Shown here: piece after piece, positions 54,847 to 63,765 of the stretch
Numbering within the stretch: the first letter of the stretch is position 1
Layout: each line of letters starts with the position of its first letter
From: Telluria mixta
GTDB taxonomy: Bacteria; Pseudomonadota; Gammaproteobacteria; Burkholderiales; Burkholderiaceae_D
Direction of reading: 5' to 3'
Assembly: GCF_029223865.1 (NCBI RefSeq)
Contig: NZ_CP119520.1
Location: forward strand, 4,154,001-4,218,000
DNA length: 64,000 nt
Made by a program: the position numbers and the translations under genes
The notes under the pieces: generated by a model
Seen by the model: only the letters and a program-made list of their open reading frames with translations
Told to the model about the DNA's origin: nothing
The model's database searches: none

Positions 54847-54873
54847 GACGATCGGGCTTCCGTGGTTTCGACA
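54847..54873 (-). promoter_or_regulatory. Putative ECF42-dependent promoter
   Basis: On the minus strand TGTCGA (54868-54873) is followed after 17 bases by CGTC (54847-54850). This matches, from memory of the published ECF42 work, the group's consensus TGTCGA at -35 and CG(A/T)C at -10. It sits upstream of the whole VOC-to-GyrI operon, so it implies positive autoregulation. Confidence 0.65.
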
Positions 54874-54979
54874 CGCCCGCATAAAAAAATTTCGGCGGAC
54901 CGATACGTTATGCCGACTTGATCAAAAAGTCGAGAATCTTGATATATGCATAAGAAAATGAGCCGAGGAAAAAATAGGC

Positions 54980-55007
54980 CTTGAAATCCTTGTTGGTATC
55001 CCAATAT
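54980..55007 (+). promoter_or_regulatory. Sigma-32 (heat-shock) promoter of htpG
   Basis: CTTGAAA (54980-54986), a 13-base spacer, and CCCAATAT (55000-55007) closely match the RpoH consensus CTTGAAA-N11-16-CCCCATNT. The gene start is 41 bases downstream. Confidence 0.88.
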
Positions 55008-55048
55008 CGGACCGGTCTGTCCAACCCTGTTATCAACGAGGATATAAG

Positions 55049-56971
55049 ATGGCTGTCGCCGAAAAAGAAACCCTTGGGTTCCAAGCAGAAGTCAAACAGC
55101 TGCTGCAACTGATGATTCACTCCTTGTATTCGAACAAGGAGATTTTCCTCCGAGAACTGATCTCCAATGCGTCCGACGCGGCCGACAAGCTGCGCTTCGA
55201 GGCCATCAACAACGACAGCCTGTACGGCAACGACCATGAACTGAAGATCAAGGTCCTGTTCGACAAGGATGCGAAGACCGTCACCATTTCCGACAACGGC
55301 ATCGGCATGAGCCGCGACGAGGTGATCTCGCACCTGGGCACCATCGCCAAGTCGGGCACGAAAGAATTCTTCAGCAAGCTGTCGGGCGACCAGCAGGCCG
55401 ACGCCGCGCTGATCGGCCAGTTCGGCGTGGGCTTCTATTCGGCCTTCATCGTGGCCGACCGCGTCACCGTCGAGACCCGCCGCGCGGGCGCCGACGCGGC
55501 GGACGGCGTCCGTTGGGAATCGACGGGCGAGGGCGACTACACCGTCGAGCAGGTCGAGAAGACCAACCGCGGCACGGACATCATCCTGCACCTGCGCGAA
55601 GGCGAGGACGAGCTGCTGTCGTCGTGGAAGCTGAAGTCCATCATCCGCAAGTACTCCGACCACATCTCGCTGCCGATCGTGATGCAGAAGGAAGAGTGGG
55701 ACGAGGAAAAGAAGGAAACCGTCGTCAAGGACGAATTCGAGACCGTGAACCAGGCGTCCGCGCTGTGGGCCCGTTCGAAGTCGGACATCACGCAGGAACA
55801 GTACGAGGAATTCTATAAACACGTCTCGCACGACTTCCAGCCGCCGCTTGCGTACACGCACAACCGCGTCGAAGGCCGCAGCGAGTACACCCAGCTGCTG
55901 TACGTGCCGGGCCACGCCCCGTTCGACCTGTGGGACCGTAACAAGCGCGGCGGCATCAAGCTGTACGTGAAGCGCGTCTTCATCATGGACGACGCCGAGC
56001 AGCTGATGCCGGTCTACCTGCGCTTCGTGAAGGGCGTGATCGATTCGAACGACCTGCCGCTGAACGTCTCGCGCGAGATCCTGCAGGAATCGCGCGACGT
56101 GCGCGTAATCCGCGAAGGCTCGACCAAGCGCGTGCTGGGCATGCTGGAAGAGATGGCCAACAGCGACGAGCAGGAAGGCAAGGACAAGTACGCGACCTTC
56201 TGGAAGGAGTTCGGCCAGGTGCTGAAGGAAGGCATCGGCGAGGATGCCACCAACAAGGACCGCATCGCCAAGCTGCTGCGCTTCGCGTCCACGCACACGG
56301 ATTCCTCGGACCAGACCGTCTCGTTCGCCGACTATATCGGCCGCATGAAGGAAGGCCAGGACAAGATCTATTACGTCACCGCGGATAACTACAACGCCGC
56401 GAAGAACAGCCCGCACCTGGAAATCTTCCGCAAGAAGGGCGTCGAAGTGCTGCTGCTGACCGACCGCGTGGACGAGTGGATGCTGTCGTTCCTGAACGAC
56501 TTCGACGGCAAGGAACTGGCATCCGTCGCGAAGGGCGGCCTGGACCTGGGCACGCTCGAGGACGAAGCCGAGAAGAAGGAGCACGAAGAGACCGAGTCGC
56601 AGTACAAGGAACTCGTCGAGAAGATGAAGGGCGCCCTGGCCGACAAGGCCAAGGACGTGCGCGTCACGTTCCGCCTGACGGATTCGCCGGCCTGCCTCGT
56701 GGCGGACGAACACGAACTGTCCGCGAACCTCGTGCGCATGCTGAAGGCGGCCGGCCAGAACGCGCCGGAGTCGAAGCCGATCCTCGAGATCAACCCGAAC
56801 CACCCGCTCGTCACGCGCCTGAAGTACGAGGATGCCGCGAGCCCGCGTTTCGGCGACTGGGCGCATATCCTGTTCGACCAGGCCATGCTGGCCGAAGGCG
56901 GCAGCCTGACGGATCCGGCGGCGTTCGTGAAGCGGTTGAACGAGATGCTGCTGGCCACCAGCGCCAAATAA
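55049..56971 (+). CDS. htpG: Chaperone HtpG (Hsp90)
   Basis: A 640-residue cytosolic Hsp90. The N-terminal ATPase domain has [33 protein letters not shown] and [15 protein letters not shown]. The middle domain has [31 protein letters not shown]; the C-terminal domain mediates dimerisation. Length equals that of other betaproteobacterial HtpG. GAGG lies before the ATG. A sigma-32 promoter precedes it and an intrinsic terminator follows. It is a single-gene transcript. Confidence 0.97.
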   Translation: MAVAEKETLGFQAEVKQLLQLMIHSLYSNKEIFLRELISNASDAADKLRFEAINNDSLYGNDHELKIKVLFDKDAKTVTISDNGIGMSRDEVISHLGTIAKSGTKEFFSKLSGDQQADAALIGQFGVGFYSAFIVADRVTVETRRAGADAADGVRWESTGEGDYTVEQVEKTNRGTDIILHLREGEDELLSSWKLKSIIRKYSDHISLPIVMQKEEWDEEKKETVVKDEFETVNQASALWARSKSDITQEQYEEFYKHVSHDFQPPLAYTHNRVEGRSEYTQLLYVPGHAPFDLWDRNKRGGIKLYVKRVFIMDDAEQLMPVYLRFVKGVIDSNDLPLNVSREILQESRDVRVIREGSTKRVLGMLEEMANSDEQEGKDKYATFWKEFGQVLKEGIGEDATNKDRIAKLLRFASTHTDSSDQTVSFADYIGRMKEGQDKIYYVTADNYNAAKNSPHLEIFRKKGVEVLLLTDRVDEWMLSFLNDFDGKELASVAKGGLDLGTLEDEAEKKEHEETESQYKELVEKMKGALADKAKDVRVTFRLTDSPACLVADEHELSANLVRMLKAAGQNAPESKPILEINPNHPLVTRLKYEDAASPRFGDWAHILFDQAMLAEGGSLTDPAAFVKRLNEMLLATSAK

Positions 56972-56987
56972 GGCGTCGGCGGCGGCG

Positions 56988-58061
56988 TTACAGGGAGGCC
57001 GGGTTCGCCCGGCCTTTTTGTTCGGGCTTCGTGTCGTCCTTGCGCGCGCCCGCGGATTCCTGCGCCCAGCGCTGGCACGACTCCAGGCTGCGCTGGGGGT
57101 TCGGTCCCCATTGCGACACGTCGATCTTCGGGCCGAGCTCCGCCAGCAGCGCCACCAGCGTGGGCCGGTCCCTGGCCAGGCAGGCCATGTGGGCGAAGTG
57201 GCTGCGGCGCCCCGGGCTGTTCGGGAAGCGGGCCTGCATGTCCTCGTAGCCCTTCTTCATCGTCGGCCAGTCGACCAGGCTGTTCTCGAACAGTTTGTGG
57301 CCGAAGTCCTGGTCGGCCGCCGTCGCGTACAGCCGCGCATACATGCCCATGCCGTAGTCGGCCTGCGTCTGCTTCGTGGCCTGACGAATGTAGCGGTCCA
57401 GGGTCTCCGGATCGCCGCCCCATTTCGGCAGCAGCGGCGTCAGCATGCCGAAGTACAGCATGACGTCGTCCGGATTGCGCTTCAGGCCTTCCTGCTGGAT
57501 CGCCATGAGCGTGCCGTTATCCCATTCGAGGCCGGTGCCGATCCGCAGCAGCAGGGCATGGGCGGAGGAATCGGCCAGGGCGACGTCCGCGTGTGCCTTC
57601 AGGTACTCGGCGGCGCGTTGCAGATATTTGTGGAAGTCCGCCCAGGCTTCCGGTGGCACCTCCTTGGCATAGCCGCCGCCGCGATACGACCACGCGTGCT
57701 GTACCAGGACCTCGGCGTGCAGGATATGGGCGAGCGACGACTTCGGGTGCTCGGTCGCCCATTGCAGCGTGAGCGCCTCCAGTTCGCGCAGAAACGGTTC
57801 GCTGTGGTCGACCTTCGTGCGCATCACGCTGCCCAGGCCCAGGCGGAAGTATTCGAGTTCGGAACCGGCGTCGGGGGCGAAATGCTTGCCGTGCTTCAGG
57901 AACTCGTTCTGTTTGTCCAGCGCGGCGAAATCGCCTTTCCAGAAGGCCTGTTCGGTCTCGGTCGTGAGCGGGTTTTTGGCCGCCAGCGCGTGGCCCGGCA
58001 GGGCCGCGCAGGCGAGCGCGCCCAAGGCCCAGGCCACGAGGCGGCGCAAGGTCGGCGTCAT
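56988..58061 (-). CDS. DUF4034 periplasmic protein
   Basis: A 357-residue exported protein with a signal peptide (1 to about 27, ALPGHALAAK). The rest is helical and repeats in TPR-like fashion: LRELEALTLQWATEHPKSSLAHILHAEVL, AWADFHKYLQRAAEYLKAHAD, ALLLRIGTGLEWDNG, and others. This is the DUF4034 pattern; function unknown. Its ATG overlaps the stop of the upstream gene. Its last codons contain the htpG terminator on the opposite strand. Confidence 0.78.
   Translation of the reverse strand: MTPTLRRLVAWALGALACAALPGHALAAKNPLTTETEQAFWKGDFAALDKQNEFLKHGKHFAPDAGSELEYFRLGLGSVMRTKVDHSEPFLRELEALTLQWATEHPKSSLAHILHAEVLVQHAWSYRGGGYAKEVPPEAWADFHKYLQRAAEYLKAHADVALADSSAHALLLRIGTGLEWDNGTLMAIQQEGLKRNPDDVMLYFGMLTPLLPKWGGDPETLDRYIRQATKQTQADYGMGMYARLYATAADQDFGHKLFENSLVDWPTMKKGYEDMQARFPNSPGRRSHFAHMACLARDRPTLVALLAELGPKIDVSQWGPNPQRSLESCQRWAQESAGARKDDTKPEQKGRANPASL
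56997..57019 (+). terminator. Intrinsic terminator of htpG
   Basis: GGCCGGG-TTCG-CCCGGCC followed by TTTTT, 26 bases after the htpG stop. It lies within the 3' end of the convergent DUF4034 gene, whose last codons must therefore encode the hairpin. Confidence 0.93.
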
Positions 58062-59248
58062 GGTTTGGCTCCTTTCGCCGTCGTGGCGTTCTTGTCGCCA
58101 TCCAGGCGCCAGACCATCTGGAACGTATAGGGCACGTTCGCTGACGCCTTGTCATAATGGCGGCCTTCCTGGGCCGCATAAGTCTCGATCGTGGCGTCGA
58201 AGACGTTTTCGAATGCTACCGGCCGCACGCCATGGATGCCCGGCACGTCGACCTTGCGACCCGTCACGGCCGCCTGCACCGGCTTGCCTGCCGCATCCAC
58301 GCGCACGCTCACGGTCGTGACACCGGTTGCACCGAAGTGCGACGCGATGCCGGGATAGGGTGGCGGGCCTGCAGGATCCTTTTTCTCGGCGGCACCCGGC
58401 TTGTCGAACGCATCGCCGAAGCGGTCGACGGCGGTCAGCATGGTGCCGTAACGGAAGGCGTTCAGCGCGGCGGCCGGCGTCACGCCAGCGCGCATGCTTT
58501 CGCGCAACCACCATTGCTGCAGGGCGCACCGCTCCACCGGGTGCATGGTCGTGTAGTCGCGGCCCAGGCCGAGTGTGGCCGCCGCCAGCCGGGGCGGCAG
58601 CGCCAGCCGGGGATGCCCGGCATCGGCCGGCCCGCGCTGGAGCAACGCGAATGCGGCCCGTTGCGGCAATGGATCGGGCCAGGGCGGGGGTTCGGCGCGA
58701 GGCCGGCCCCAATGGGCCAGCAGTTCGCGTTCGCTGGCCAGCATGGCCTTGCGTTCCGCCGCCGGCAAGGCCTGGATGCGGAGGATGCGGCTGGCGAAAT
58801 CGGTCAGGCGGTAGTCGCCGCTGAGGTCGCAGACCCCGGCCGCGCTGCGCAGCACGGCCAGCGTCGTGCTCTCGTAGTGCGCGTCGCCCGGTTCGAGCTG
58901 CCACAGCGACAATTCATTGAGCAGTCGCGCGAGGACGGCGTAATACACCGCGGTCGACGCGGGCGCCTTGCCTGCGCGGGTCTGGCGGGTGCGTTCCTCG
59001 TCCAGCCAGGCGGGCAGCAGCTTGTCGACGCGTTCCAGGTGCTCGGCGCTCAGCCGGTCCGCCTCGGCGCGCAGCGCAGGGTCCAGCGGCAGGTCCTTGT
59101 CGAGCACGAAGGCCGGCGCCACGCCCCCGTGCAGGCTGCGCAGCATCTGTGCGCGCAATTCCTCGGCGGGTCCTTCCGGTGCGGCGGCCTGTGCGCTGGT
59201 AATCCCGCACGCCAGCGCGCAGGCCAGGGCGATGGAAAAGATGTTCAC
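58058..59248 (-). CDS. Hypothetical exported protein with a TonB-C-like tail
   Basis: A roughly 396-residue protein. The N-terminal region is a hydrophobic export signal ending AQA. The central part is helical and unassigned (SSLSL not present; EERTRQTRAGKAPASTAVYY and others). The last 90 residues read VTTVSVRVDAAGKPVQAAVTG and later YTFQMVWRLDGD, similar to the C-terminal domain of TonB-like energy transducers. The start is unclear: this GTG, or a GTG 26 codons upstream that adds a basic n-region. It overlaps the DUF4034 gene. Confidence 0.6.
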   Translation of the reverse strand: MNIFSIALACALACGITSAQAAAPEGPAEELRAQMLRSLHGGVAPAFVLDKDLPLDPALRAEADRLSAEHLERVDKLLPAWLDEERTRQTRAGKAPASTAVYYAVLARLLNELSLWQLEPGDAHYESTTLAVLRSAAGVCDLSGDYRLTDFASRILRIQALPAAERKAMLASERELLAHWGRPRAEPPPWPDPLPQRAAFALLQRGPADAGHPRLALPPRLAAATLGLGRDYTTMHPVERCALQQWWLRESMRAGVTPAAALNAFRYGTMLTAVDRFGDAFDKPGAAEKKDPAGPPPYPGIASHFGATGVTTVSVRVDAAGKPVQAAVTGRKVDVPGIHGVRPVAFENVFDATIETYAAQEGRHYDKASANVPYTFQMVWRLDGDKNATTAKGAKP

Positions 59249-59329
59249 GTTAGTGTATGCATAAATGTGCAATCGGAAAGGGACAGCATAACGCAGCCGT
59301 TTCCTTAAAAATACACACACTTCCACAAT

Positions 59330-60442
59330 TCAGGAGATGCCGAGGCCCCGCGCCCCGAACGCCAGCCCGGCATCGATCGCGCGCCGCAACAGCCGCTGCA
59401 GCGCTTCCGTGAGCGGATTCAGCGCCAGCGCCACGACGGCGATCGCGGTGCCGATCGCGAGGATCTCGTGCGATGCGCCGCGCTCGATCGGCAGCAGCGT
59501 TTGCCACAACCCGATCACGATCCCGTGCGACAGGTACAACGTGAAGGTGTGCCCGGCCACGAAGCGGATCGGGCGCGCCAGCCGGAGCAGGGCGTCGAAC
59601 CGCGATTGGCGCGCACAGGCGAAGTTCAGCAGCACGAGCAGCATGACGGTGTAGTCGGCCAGCACGCGGTCGGCGCTGCCCATGCGGATGCCGGGGAAGG
59701 GCCACAGGCCATTGGCGACGCCGCGCAGGTACGGCTCCGGATCGAACCGGCCCCACAGGCCGATCAGCACGACGGAGAGCACCCAGCCGGCGCGGGCGAG
59801 GGCGGGGCCGAACGTCAGGCGGCCCTGCAGGCGGTACAGCGCGACGCCGGACAGCCAGACGGGCAACAACAGCCACAGGCGCGGGCCGACGACGGCCAGC
59901 ACGGCGCCGGCGGCGAGCCAGCGGCGCCGGCCGGGTGTGAAATGAAAGACGCCGAACAGCACGTAGTACCAGGCTTCGTAATCGAGCGACCAGTACGGGA
60001 TCAGCCATGGCGGCCGCTCGACGAAGCCCCACGCGTCGCCCAGGAAGGCCAGGTGGAACGGCACGTAGAGCCAGGGGCGGCGCAGTTCGTAGCTGTCCTC
60101 GACAGGCAGCTGCAGGAGGTCCCGCACGCCGATCGCCAGGATGAACGACAGGGCCAGCACGGGCAGCACGACGGAGTACAGGCGTGCGGCGCGTGCCACG
60201 ACGTAGCTCGTCGCCGTGAGGTTCTTGTGCTCGGCGCTGTACGCGATCACGAAGCCGGACAGGACGAAGAACGCGATGACCGCCTCGCGCCCGAAGTCGG
60301 GGATGCGGGCGATCTGGGCGTCGTCGAAGATGCGGAAATAACCGAAGTGCGCCACCACCACGGCCAGCGCCGCGCAGGCACGCGCGAGGTCGAGGTAGAG
60401 GGAGAAGCGCGCGTCGAGCGCGCCGGCCCGCGCCGGGGTCAT
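59330..60442 (-). CDS. Acyltransferase 3 family membrane protein
   Basis: A 370-residue protein with about ten membrane segments. The N-terminal catalytic motif is DLARACAALAVVVAHFG with the His, followed by FFVLSGFVIAYS and the Arg in RAARLYSVVLPV, the family signature. Members transfer acyl groups to sugars in cell-surface polysaccharides. The acceptor is unknown. It begins 15 bases after the stop of the hydrolase gene. Confidence 0.85.
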   Translation of the reverse strand: MTPARAGALDARFSLYLDLARACAALAVVVAHFGYFRIFDDAQIARIPDFGREAVIAFFVLSGFVIAYSAEHKNLTATSYVVARAARLYSVVLPVLALSFILAIGVRDLLQLPVEDSYELRRPWLYVPFHLAFLGDAWGFVERPPWLIPYWSLDYEAWYYVLFGVFHFTPGRRRWLAAGAVLAVVGPRLWLLLPVWLSGVALYRLQGRLTFGPALARAGWVLSVVLIGLWGRFDPEPYLRGVANGLWPFPGIRMGSADRVLADYTVMLLVLLNFACARQSRFDALLRLARPIRFVAGHTFTLYLSHGIVIGLWQTLLPIERGASHEILAIGTAIAVVALALNPLTEALQRLLRRAIDAGLAFGARGLGIS

Positions 60443-60456
60443 CGTGCCGTCCGGCG

Positions 60457-61002
60457 TTACGGGTTCAGGTCGCGGCAGAATTCGTCGAGCATCGCTTCGC
60501 CCTCCGGCCATGGACCGTAGCCGCTGCCGCCGTTGATGTGGCCCGCCGGCCCGATCTCCACCAGCTTGCTGCCCCACGCCTGCGCGAACGTGCGGGCGCG
60601 GTCCGGCGCCACGTATTCGTCGTTGCTGCTGGCGACGACGATCGACGGGAACGGCAGCTTTGCCAGCGGGATCGGCTTGAAGCCGTTGGCATCGATCGGG
60701 TAGGACGTGGCTTCGACGTCGCTCGGCGCGACGAGGAAGGCGCCGGCGATCTTCAGCTTCGATCCGGACTGGGCCCATTGCGCCACCAGCATGCAGGCGA
60801 GGCTGTGCGCGACGAGGATCGGCCGGCCTTCGCATTCGGCGATGGCGGCATCCAGTTCGGCCACCCACTCGTCCCGGTCCGGGTTGTTCCAGTCGCGATG
60901 CGGCACCCGCGTCCAGGCCGGGTATTTACGCTCCCAGTGGGTCTGCCAGTGTTGCGGGCCCGAGTTCCAAAGGCCGGCCAGGGTCAGGATGTCGCACTTC
61001 AT
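60457..61002 (-). CDS. RBBP9/YdeN-family serine hydrolase
   Basis: A 181-residue alpha/beta hydrolase. N-terminal strand ILTLAGLWNSGPQHWQTHWE, nucleophile Ser in VAHSLACMLVAQW, acid in ASSNDEYVAPDRA and the catalytic His in GPAGHINGGSGYG, in the right order. RBBP9/YdeN proteins are small esterases of unknown physiological substrate. Transcribed with the acyltransferase gene, 46 bases after the kynA stop. Confidence 0.88.
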   Translation of the reverse strand: MKCDILTLAGLWNSGPQHWQTHWERKYPAWTRVPHRDWNNPDRDEWVAELDAAIAECEGRPILVAHSLACMLVAQWAQSGSKLKIAGAFLVAPSDVEATSYPIDANGFKPIPLAKLPFPSIVVASSNDEYVAPDRARTFAQAWGSKLVEIGPAGHINGGSGYGPWPEGEAMLDEFCRDLNP

Positions 61003-61048
61003 GTTCGCTCCAGTGTGGTCTTGCCGGTCATTGTACGATGGCGCGCCG

Positions 61049-61897
61049 CTACAGCGCCGTGCGTAGCGCGAACAGTTCCGGGAACAGCACGACGTCCAGC
61101 ATCTTGCGCAAATAGCTCACGCCCGCCGTGCCGCCCGTGCCGGTCTTGAAGCCGATGATGCGCTCCACCGTCGACACGTGGCGGAAGCGCCAGAAGCGGA
61201 ACGCCGTCTCCAGGTCGACCAGCTTCTCGGCCAGTTCGTACAGGGCCCAATGGTGCTCCGGGTCGCGGTAGACCTCGAGCCACGCGGCCATCACGGAGTC
61301 GTCATGGACGGTCGGCTGTGTCGGGTCGGCGTCCAGCCGGCCCGGGGCGATGGCGAGGCCGGTCCGGGCCAGCAGCCGCACGGCTTCGTCGTAGATCGAC
61401 GGCGCGTGCAGTTCGCGTTCGAGCAGCGCGTGGTGCTCGGGCGACGTCTTGTGCACGGCCAGCATAGCGGCGTTCTTGTTCCCGAGGATGAATTCCAGCT
61501 CGCGATATTGAAATGACTGGAAGCCGGACGACGAGGCCAGGTAAGGGCGGATCGCGCTGTATTCCGGCGGCGTCATCGTGGCCAGCACGTCCCACGCGTG
61601 CACCAGCTGGTCCATGATGCGCGCCACCCGCGCCAGCATTTTAAAAGCGGGCGGCAGGTCGTCGGCCCGGATGTGGGCGCGCACGGCCTGCAGTTCGTGC
61701 AGCATCAGCTTGATCCACAGCTCGCTCGTCTGGTGCTGGACGATGAACAGCATTTCGTTGTGGTTCGGCGAGCGCGGGTGCTGGGCCGACAGGATCTGGT
61801 CCAGGCCCAGGTAGTCGCCGTAGCTCATGCTGCGGCTGAAATCCATCTGCGCGCCGTGCCACTGCGCGTCTGCTTTGTCTTCCTTACCGGTGTCCAC
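61049..61897 (-). CDS. kynA: Tryptophan 2,3-dioxygenase
   Basis: A 282-residue heme enzyme that opens the indole ring of L-tryptophan to N-formylkynurenine. Motifs: [55 protein letters not shown], the helix with heme-binding His in [17 protein letters not shown] and the terminal [14 protein letters not shown] is the start, with GAGGAGGC seven bases before it. It follows kynU by 9 bases; the two form an operon. Confidence 0.95.
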   Translation of the reverse strand: MDTGKEDKADAQWHGAQMDFSRSMSYGDYLGLDQILSAQHPRSPNHNEMLFIVQHQTSELWIKLMLHELQAVRAHIRADDLPPAFKMLARVARIMDQLVHAWDVLATMTPPEYSAIRPYLASSSGFQSFQYRELEFILGNKNAAMLAVHKTSPEHHALLERELHAPSIYDEAVRLLARTGLAIAPGRLDADPTQPTVHDDSVMAAWLEVYRDPEHHWALYELAEKLVDLETAFRFWRFRHVSTVERIIGFKTGTGGTAGVSYLRKMLDVVLFPELFALRTAL

Positions 61898-61906
61898 GGT
61901 GCCTCC

Positions 61907-63181
61907 TCAGGTCACGGCGCTGCGTTCGGCGCGGGTGTCGTATGCTTCGCGGTCGAGGATGTCGCGCAGGGTCTCGACGGCGTCCCACACGTCCGCGAAG
62001 CTGGTGTACAGCGGCGTGAAGCCGAAGCGCATGATCGCCGGCTCGCGGTAGTCGCCGATGACGCCGCGTGCGATCAGCGCCTGCATCACCGCGTACCCGT
62101 GCGGATGCGTGAAGCTCACCTGGCTCCCGCGCGCGGCATGCTCGCGCGGCGTGACGAGGCCCAGCGGATGCGCGGCGCAGCGGCTTTCCACCAGCGCGAT
62201 GAACAGGTCCGTCAGCGCCAGCGATTTGGCGCGCAGGGCGGCCATGGTGGTGGCCTCGAAGATCTCGAGCCCGCACTCGACGAGCGCCAGCGACACGACC
62301 GGCTGCGTGCCGCACAGCGCGCGCCCGATGCCGTCGGCGGCCTCGAACCCGTGCGACATCGCGAACGGCGCCGCATGGCTCCACCAGCCCGTGAGCGGAT
62401 GGCGGAACGCGGCCTGGTGGCGCTTGGGCACCCAGATGAAGGCGGGCGCGCCCGGCCCGCCGTTCAGGTATTTATACGTGCAGCCTACGGCGAAGTCGGC
62501 ATCGGCCCCATTCAGGTCCACCGGCACGGCGCCGGCCGAATGGGCGAGGTCCCACAGCACGAGGGCGCCGCGGGCGTGCGCGTGACGGGTCAGCGCGGCC
62601 ATGTCGTGCATGCGCCCCGTGCGGTAGTTCACGTGCGTGAGCATCAGTACGGCGCAGTCGGCGTCGACGGCCGCTTCCAGTTCTTCCGGCGTGTCGACCA
62701 GGTGGATGCGGTAGCCGCGGTCCAGCCAGCGTGCGAGACCGTCCGCCATATAGATATCGGTGGGGAAGTTGCTGCGTTCCGTGACGAGGACCTTGCGGGC
62801 CGGGTCGCGGTCGGCCTGGATCGCGAGCGCGGCGGCCAGCGCCTTGAACAGGTTCAGCGACGTCGTGTCCGTGACGACCACTTCGCCGGCCCCGGCGCCG
62901 ATCAGGGGCGCGAGGCGGTCGCCCAGGCGGCCGGGCAGGGCGAACCAGCCGGCCGTGTTCCAGCTGCGGATCAATCCCTGGCCCCACTCCTGGGCGACGA
63001 CGTCGCGTGCGCGGTCGAGGGCGGCGCGCGGGCGGGCGCCCAGCGAATTGCCGTCCAGGTAGATGACGCCCTCGGGCAGGTCGAATCGGTCGCGCAGCGG
63101 TGCGGCCGGGTCGGCGGCGTCGAGCGCGAGGCTGGCCGCGCGCGTGGTGACGGCGGCGGTGTCATACGTAGGTGGGTTCAT
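61907..63181 (-). CDS. kynU: Kynureninase
   Basis: A 424-residue PLP enzyme that splits kynurenine into anthranilate and alanine. [19 protein letters not shown] opens the fold; [18 protein letters not shown] and [17 protein letters not shown] precede the PLP-binding Lys in [16 protein letters not shown]. The formamidase KynB, needed between KynA and KynU, is not in the window. No ribosome-binding site precedes the ATG; TACACT 6 bases upstream might even give a leaderless message. It starts 39 bases from the first repeat of the flhD array, on the opposite strand. Confidence 0.95.
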   Translation of the reverse strand: MNPPTYDTAAVTTRAASLALDAADPAAPLRDRFDLPEGVIYLDGNSLGARPRAALDRARDVVAQEWGQGLIRSWNTAGWFALPGRLGDRLAPLIGAGAGEVVVTDTTSLNLFKALAAALAIQADRDPARKVLVTERSNFPTDIYMADGLARWLDRGYRIHLVDTPEELEAAVDADCAVLMLTHVNYRTGRMHDMAALTRHAHARGALVLWDLAHSAGAVPVDLNGADADFAVGCTYKYLNGGPGAPAFIWVPKRHQAAFRHPLTGWWSHAAPFAMSHGFEAADGIGRALCGTQPVVSLALVECGLEIFEATTMAALRAKSLALTDLFIALVESRCAAHPLGLVTPREHAARGSQVSFTHPHGYAVMQALIARGVIGDYREPAIMRFGFTPLYTSFADVWDAVETLRDILDREAYDTRAERSAVT

Positions 63182-63252
63182 GCGGGAAGTGTAGCCACTT
63201 TTACATCAATCGGGCGCAGAAAAAATTTTTCGAAAATTTTTGGTCCGGACCC

Positions 63253-63279
63253 TAAAGTTCTCCGGAAGGCGTCCGATAA
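63253..63279 (+). promoter_or_regulatory. Sigma-28 (FliA) promoter P1 upstream of flhD
   Basis: TAAAGTTC, 11 bases, TCCGATAA. Fourteen of 16 positions match the consensus TAAAGTTT-N11-GCCGATAA. An A/T tract ends 11 bases before it. Confidence 0.8.
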
Positions 63280-63330
63280 CCCATCCAGATACCCGGGAAA
63301 GGGTCTCGAAAAAAATTTTTGCAGGAACCC

Positions 63331-63357
63331 TAAAGTTTTCAAAAAGGCTGCCGATAA
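63331..63357 (+). promoter_or_regulatory. Sigma-28 (FliA) promoter P2 upstream of flhD
   Basis: TAAAGTTT, 11 bases, GCCGATAA. All 16 positions match the enterobacterial FliA consensus. An A/T tract ends 10 bases before it. Confidence 0.88.
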
Positions 63358-63404
63358 CCCTCTCAGATGACCGGGATTGGATCAAAAAAAGTTTGTCGAA
63401 ACCC

Positions 63405-63431
63405 TAAAGTTCGGCAAAAACGGTCCGATAA
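63405..63431 (+). promoter_or_regulatory. Sigma-28 (FliA) promoter P3 upstream of flhD
   Basis: TAAAGTTC, 11 bases, TCCGATAA; 14 of 16 positions match. Confidence 0.8.
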
Positions 63432-63480
63432 CGAGTCAGTAGGGTTGCTTGAGGGACAAAAAATTTTTTTTGAGGAACCC

Positions 63481-63507
63481 TAAAGTTCCCGAAACCGTTG
63501 ACGTAAA
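63481..63507 (+). promoter_or_regulatory. Degenerate sigma-28-like promoter P4 upstream of flhD
   Basis: TAAAGTTC, 11 bases, GACGTAAA; 12 of 16 positions match, with losses only in the -10 box. It may be inactive, or read by another holoenzyme. Confidence 0.5.
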
Positions 63508-63614
63508 CCAACACAGCAATACGTTGTTGGCGACGTCGAAGGGCAGGAAAACGCCCCGGTTGCACATCATTCTTCCGCCCCCTTTTCATAGGGGAGCCAC
63601 CACGATTCGGCAGG

Positions 63615-63629
63615 GTTTGTCAGACAAAC
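63615..63629. promoter_or_regulatory. Palindrome GTTTGTC-A-GACAAAC in the flhD leader
   Basis: A perfect palindrome with 7-base arms in the 258-base stretch between the last repeat and flhD. The rest of this stretch has no convincing ORF. It may be an operator for a flhD regulator or an RNA hairpin. Confidence 0.45.
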
Positions 63630-63765
63630 TCCTACGGATCGACTTCGTCTTTGCCGGACGAAAAATACAGACACTCTCCAATTCTCCAAAAGTTTCCTCA
63701 CAGTCAGAATCTATCTCAACGGCAACACACAACGCCTCACAGATAGATCAACCGGAGAGATGGAA

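Larger units (their letters stand above)
63220..63508 (+). repeat. Four degenerate tandem repeats (period 74-78 bp) carrying sigma-28 promoters
   Basis: Each unit consists of an A/T tract (AAAAAATTTTT type), about 10 bases ending in CCC, TAAAGTT, an 11-base spacer and a CCGATAA-like box. The -35 boxes begin at 63253, 63331, 63405 and 63481. Units 1 and 2 also share sequence after the -10 box (CAGAT followed by CCGGGA). Confidence 0.85.

Noticed and set aside
63253..63507. Tandem repeats near flhD considered as a CRISPR array
   Set aside because: The units are degenerate, about 76 bp apart, without constant repeat and spacer parts, and contain clear promoter boxes; no cas gene is present.
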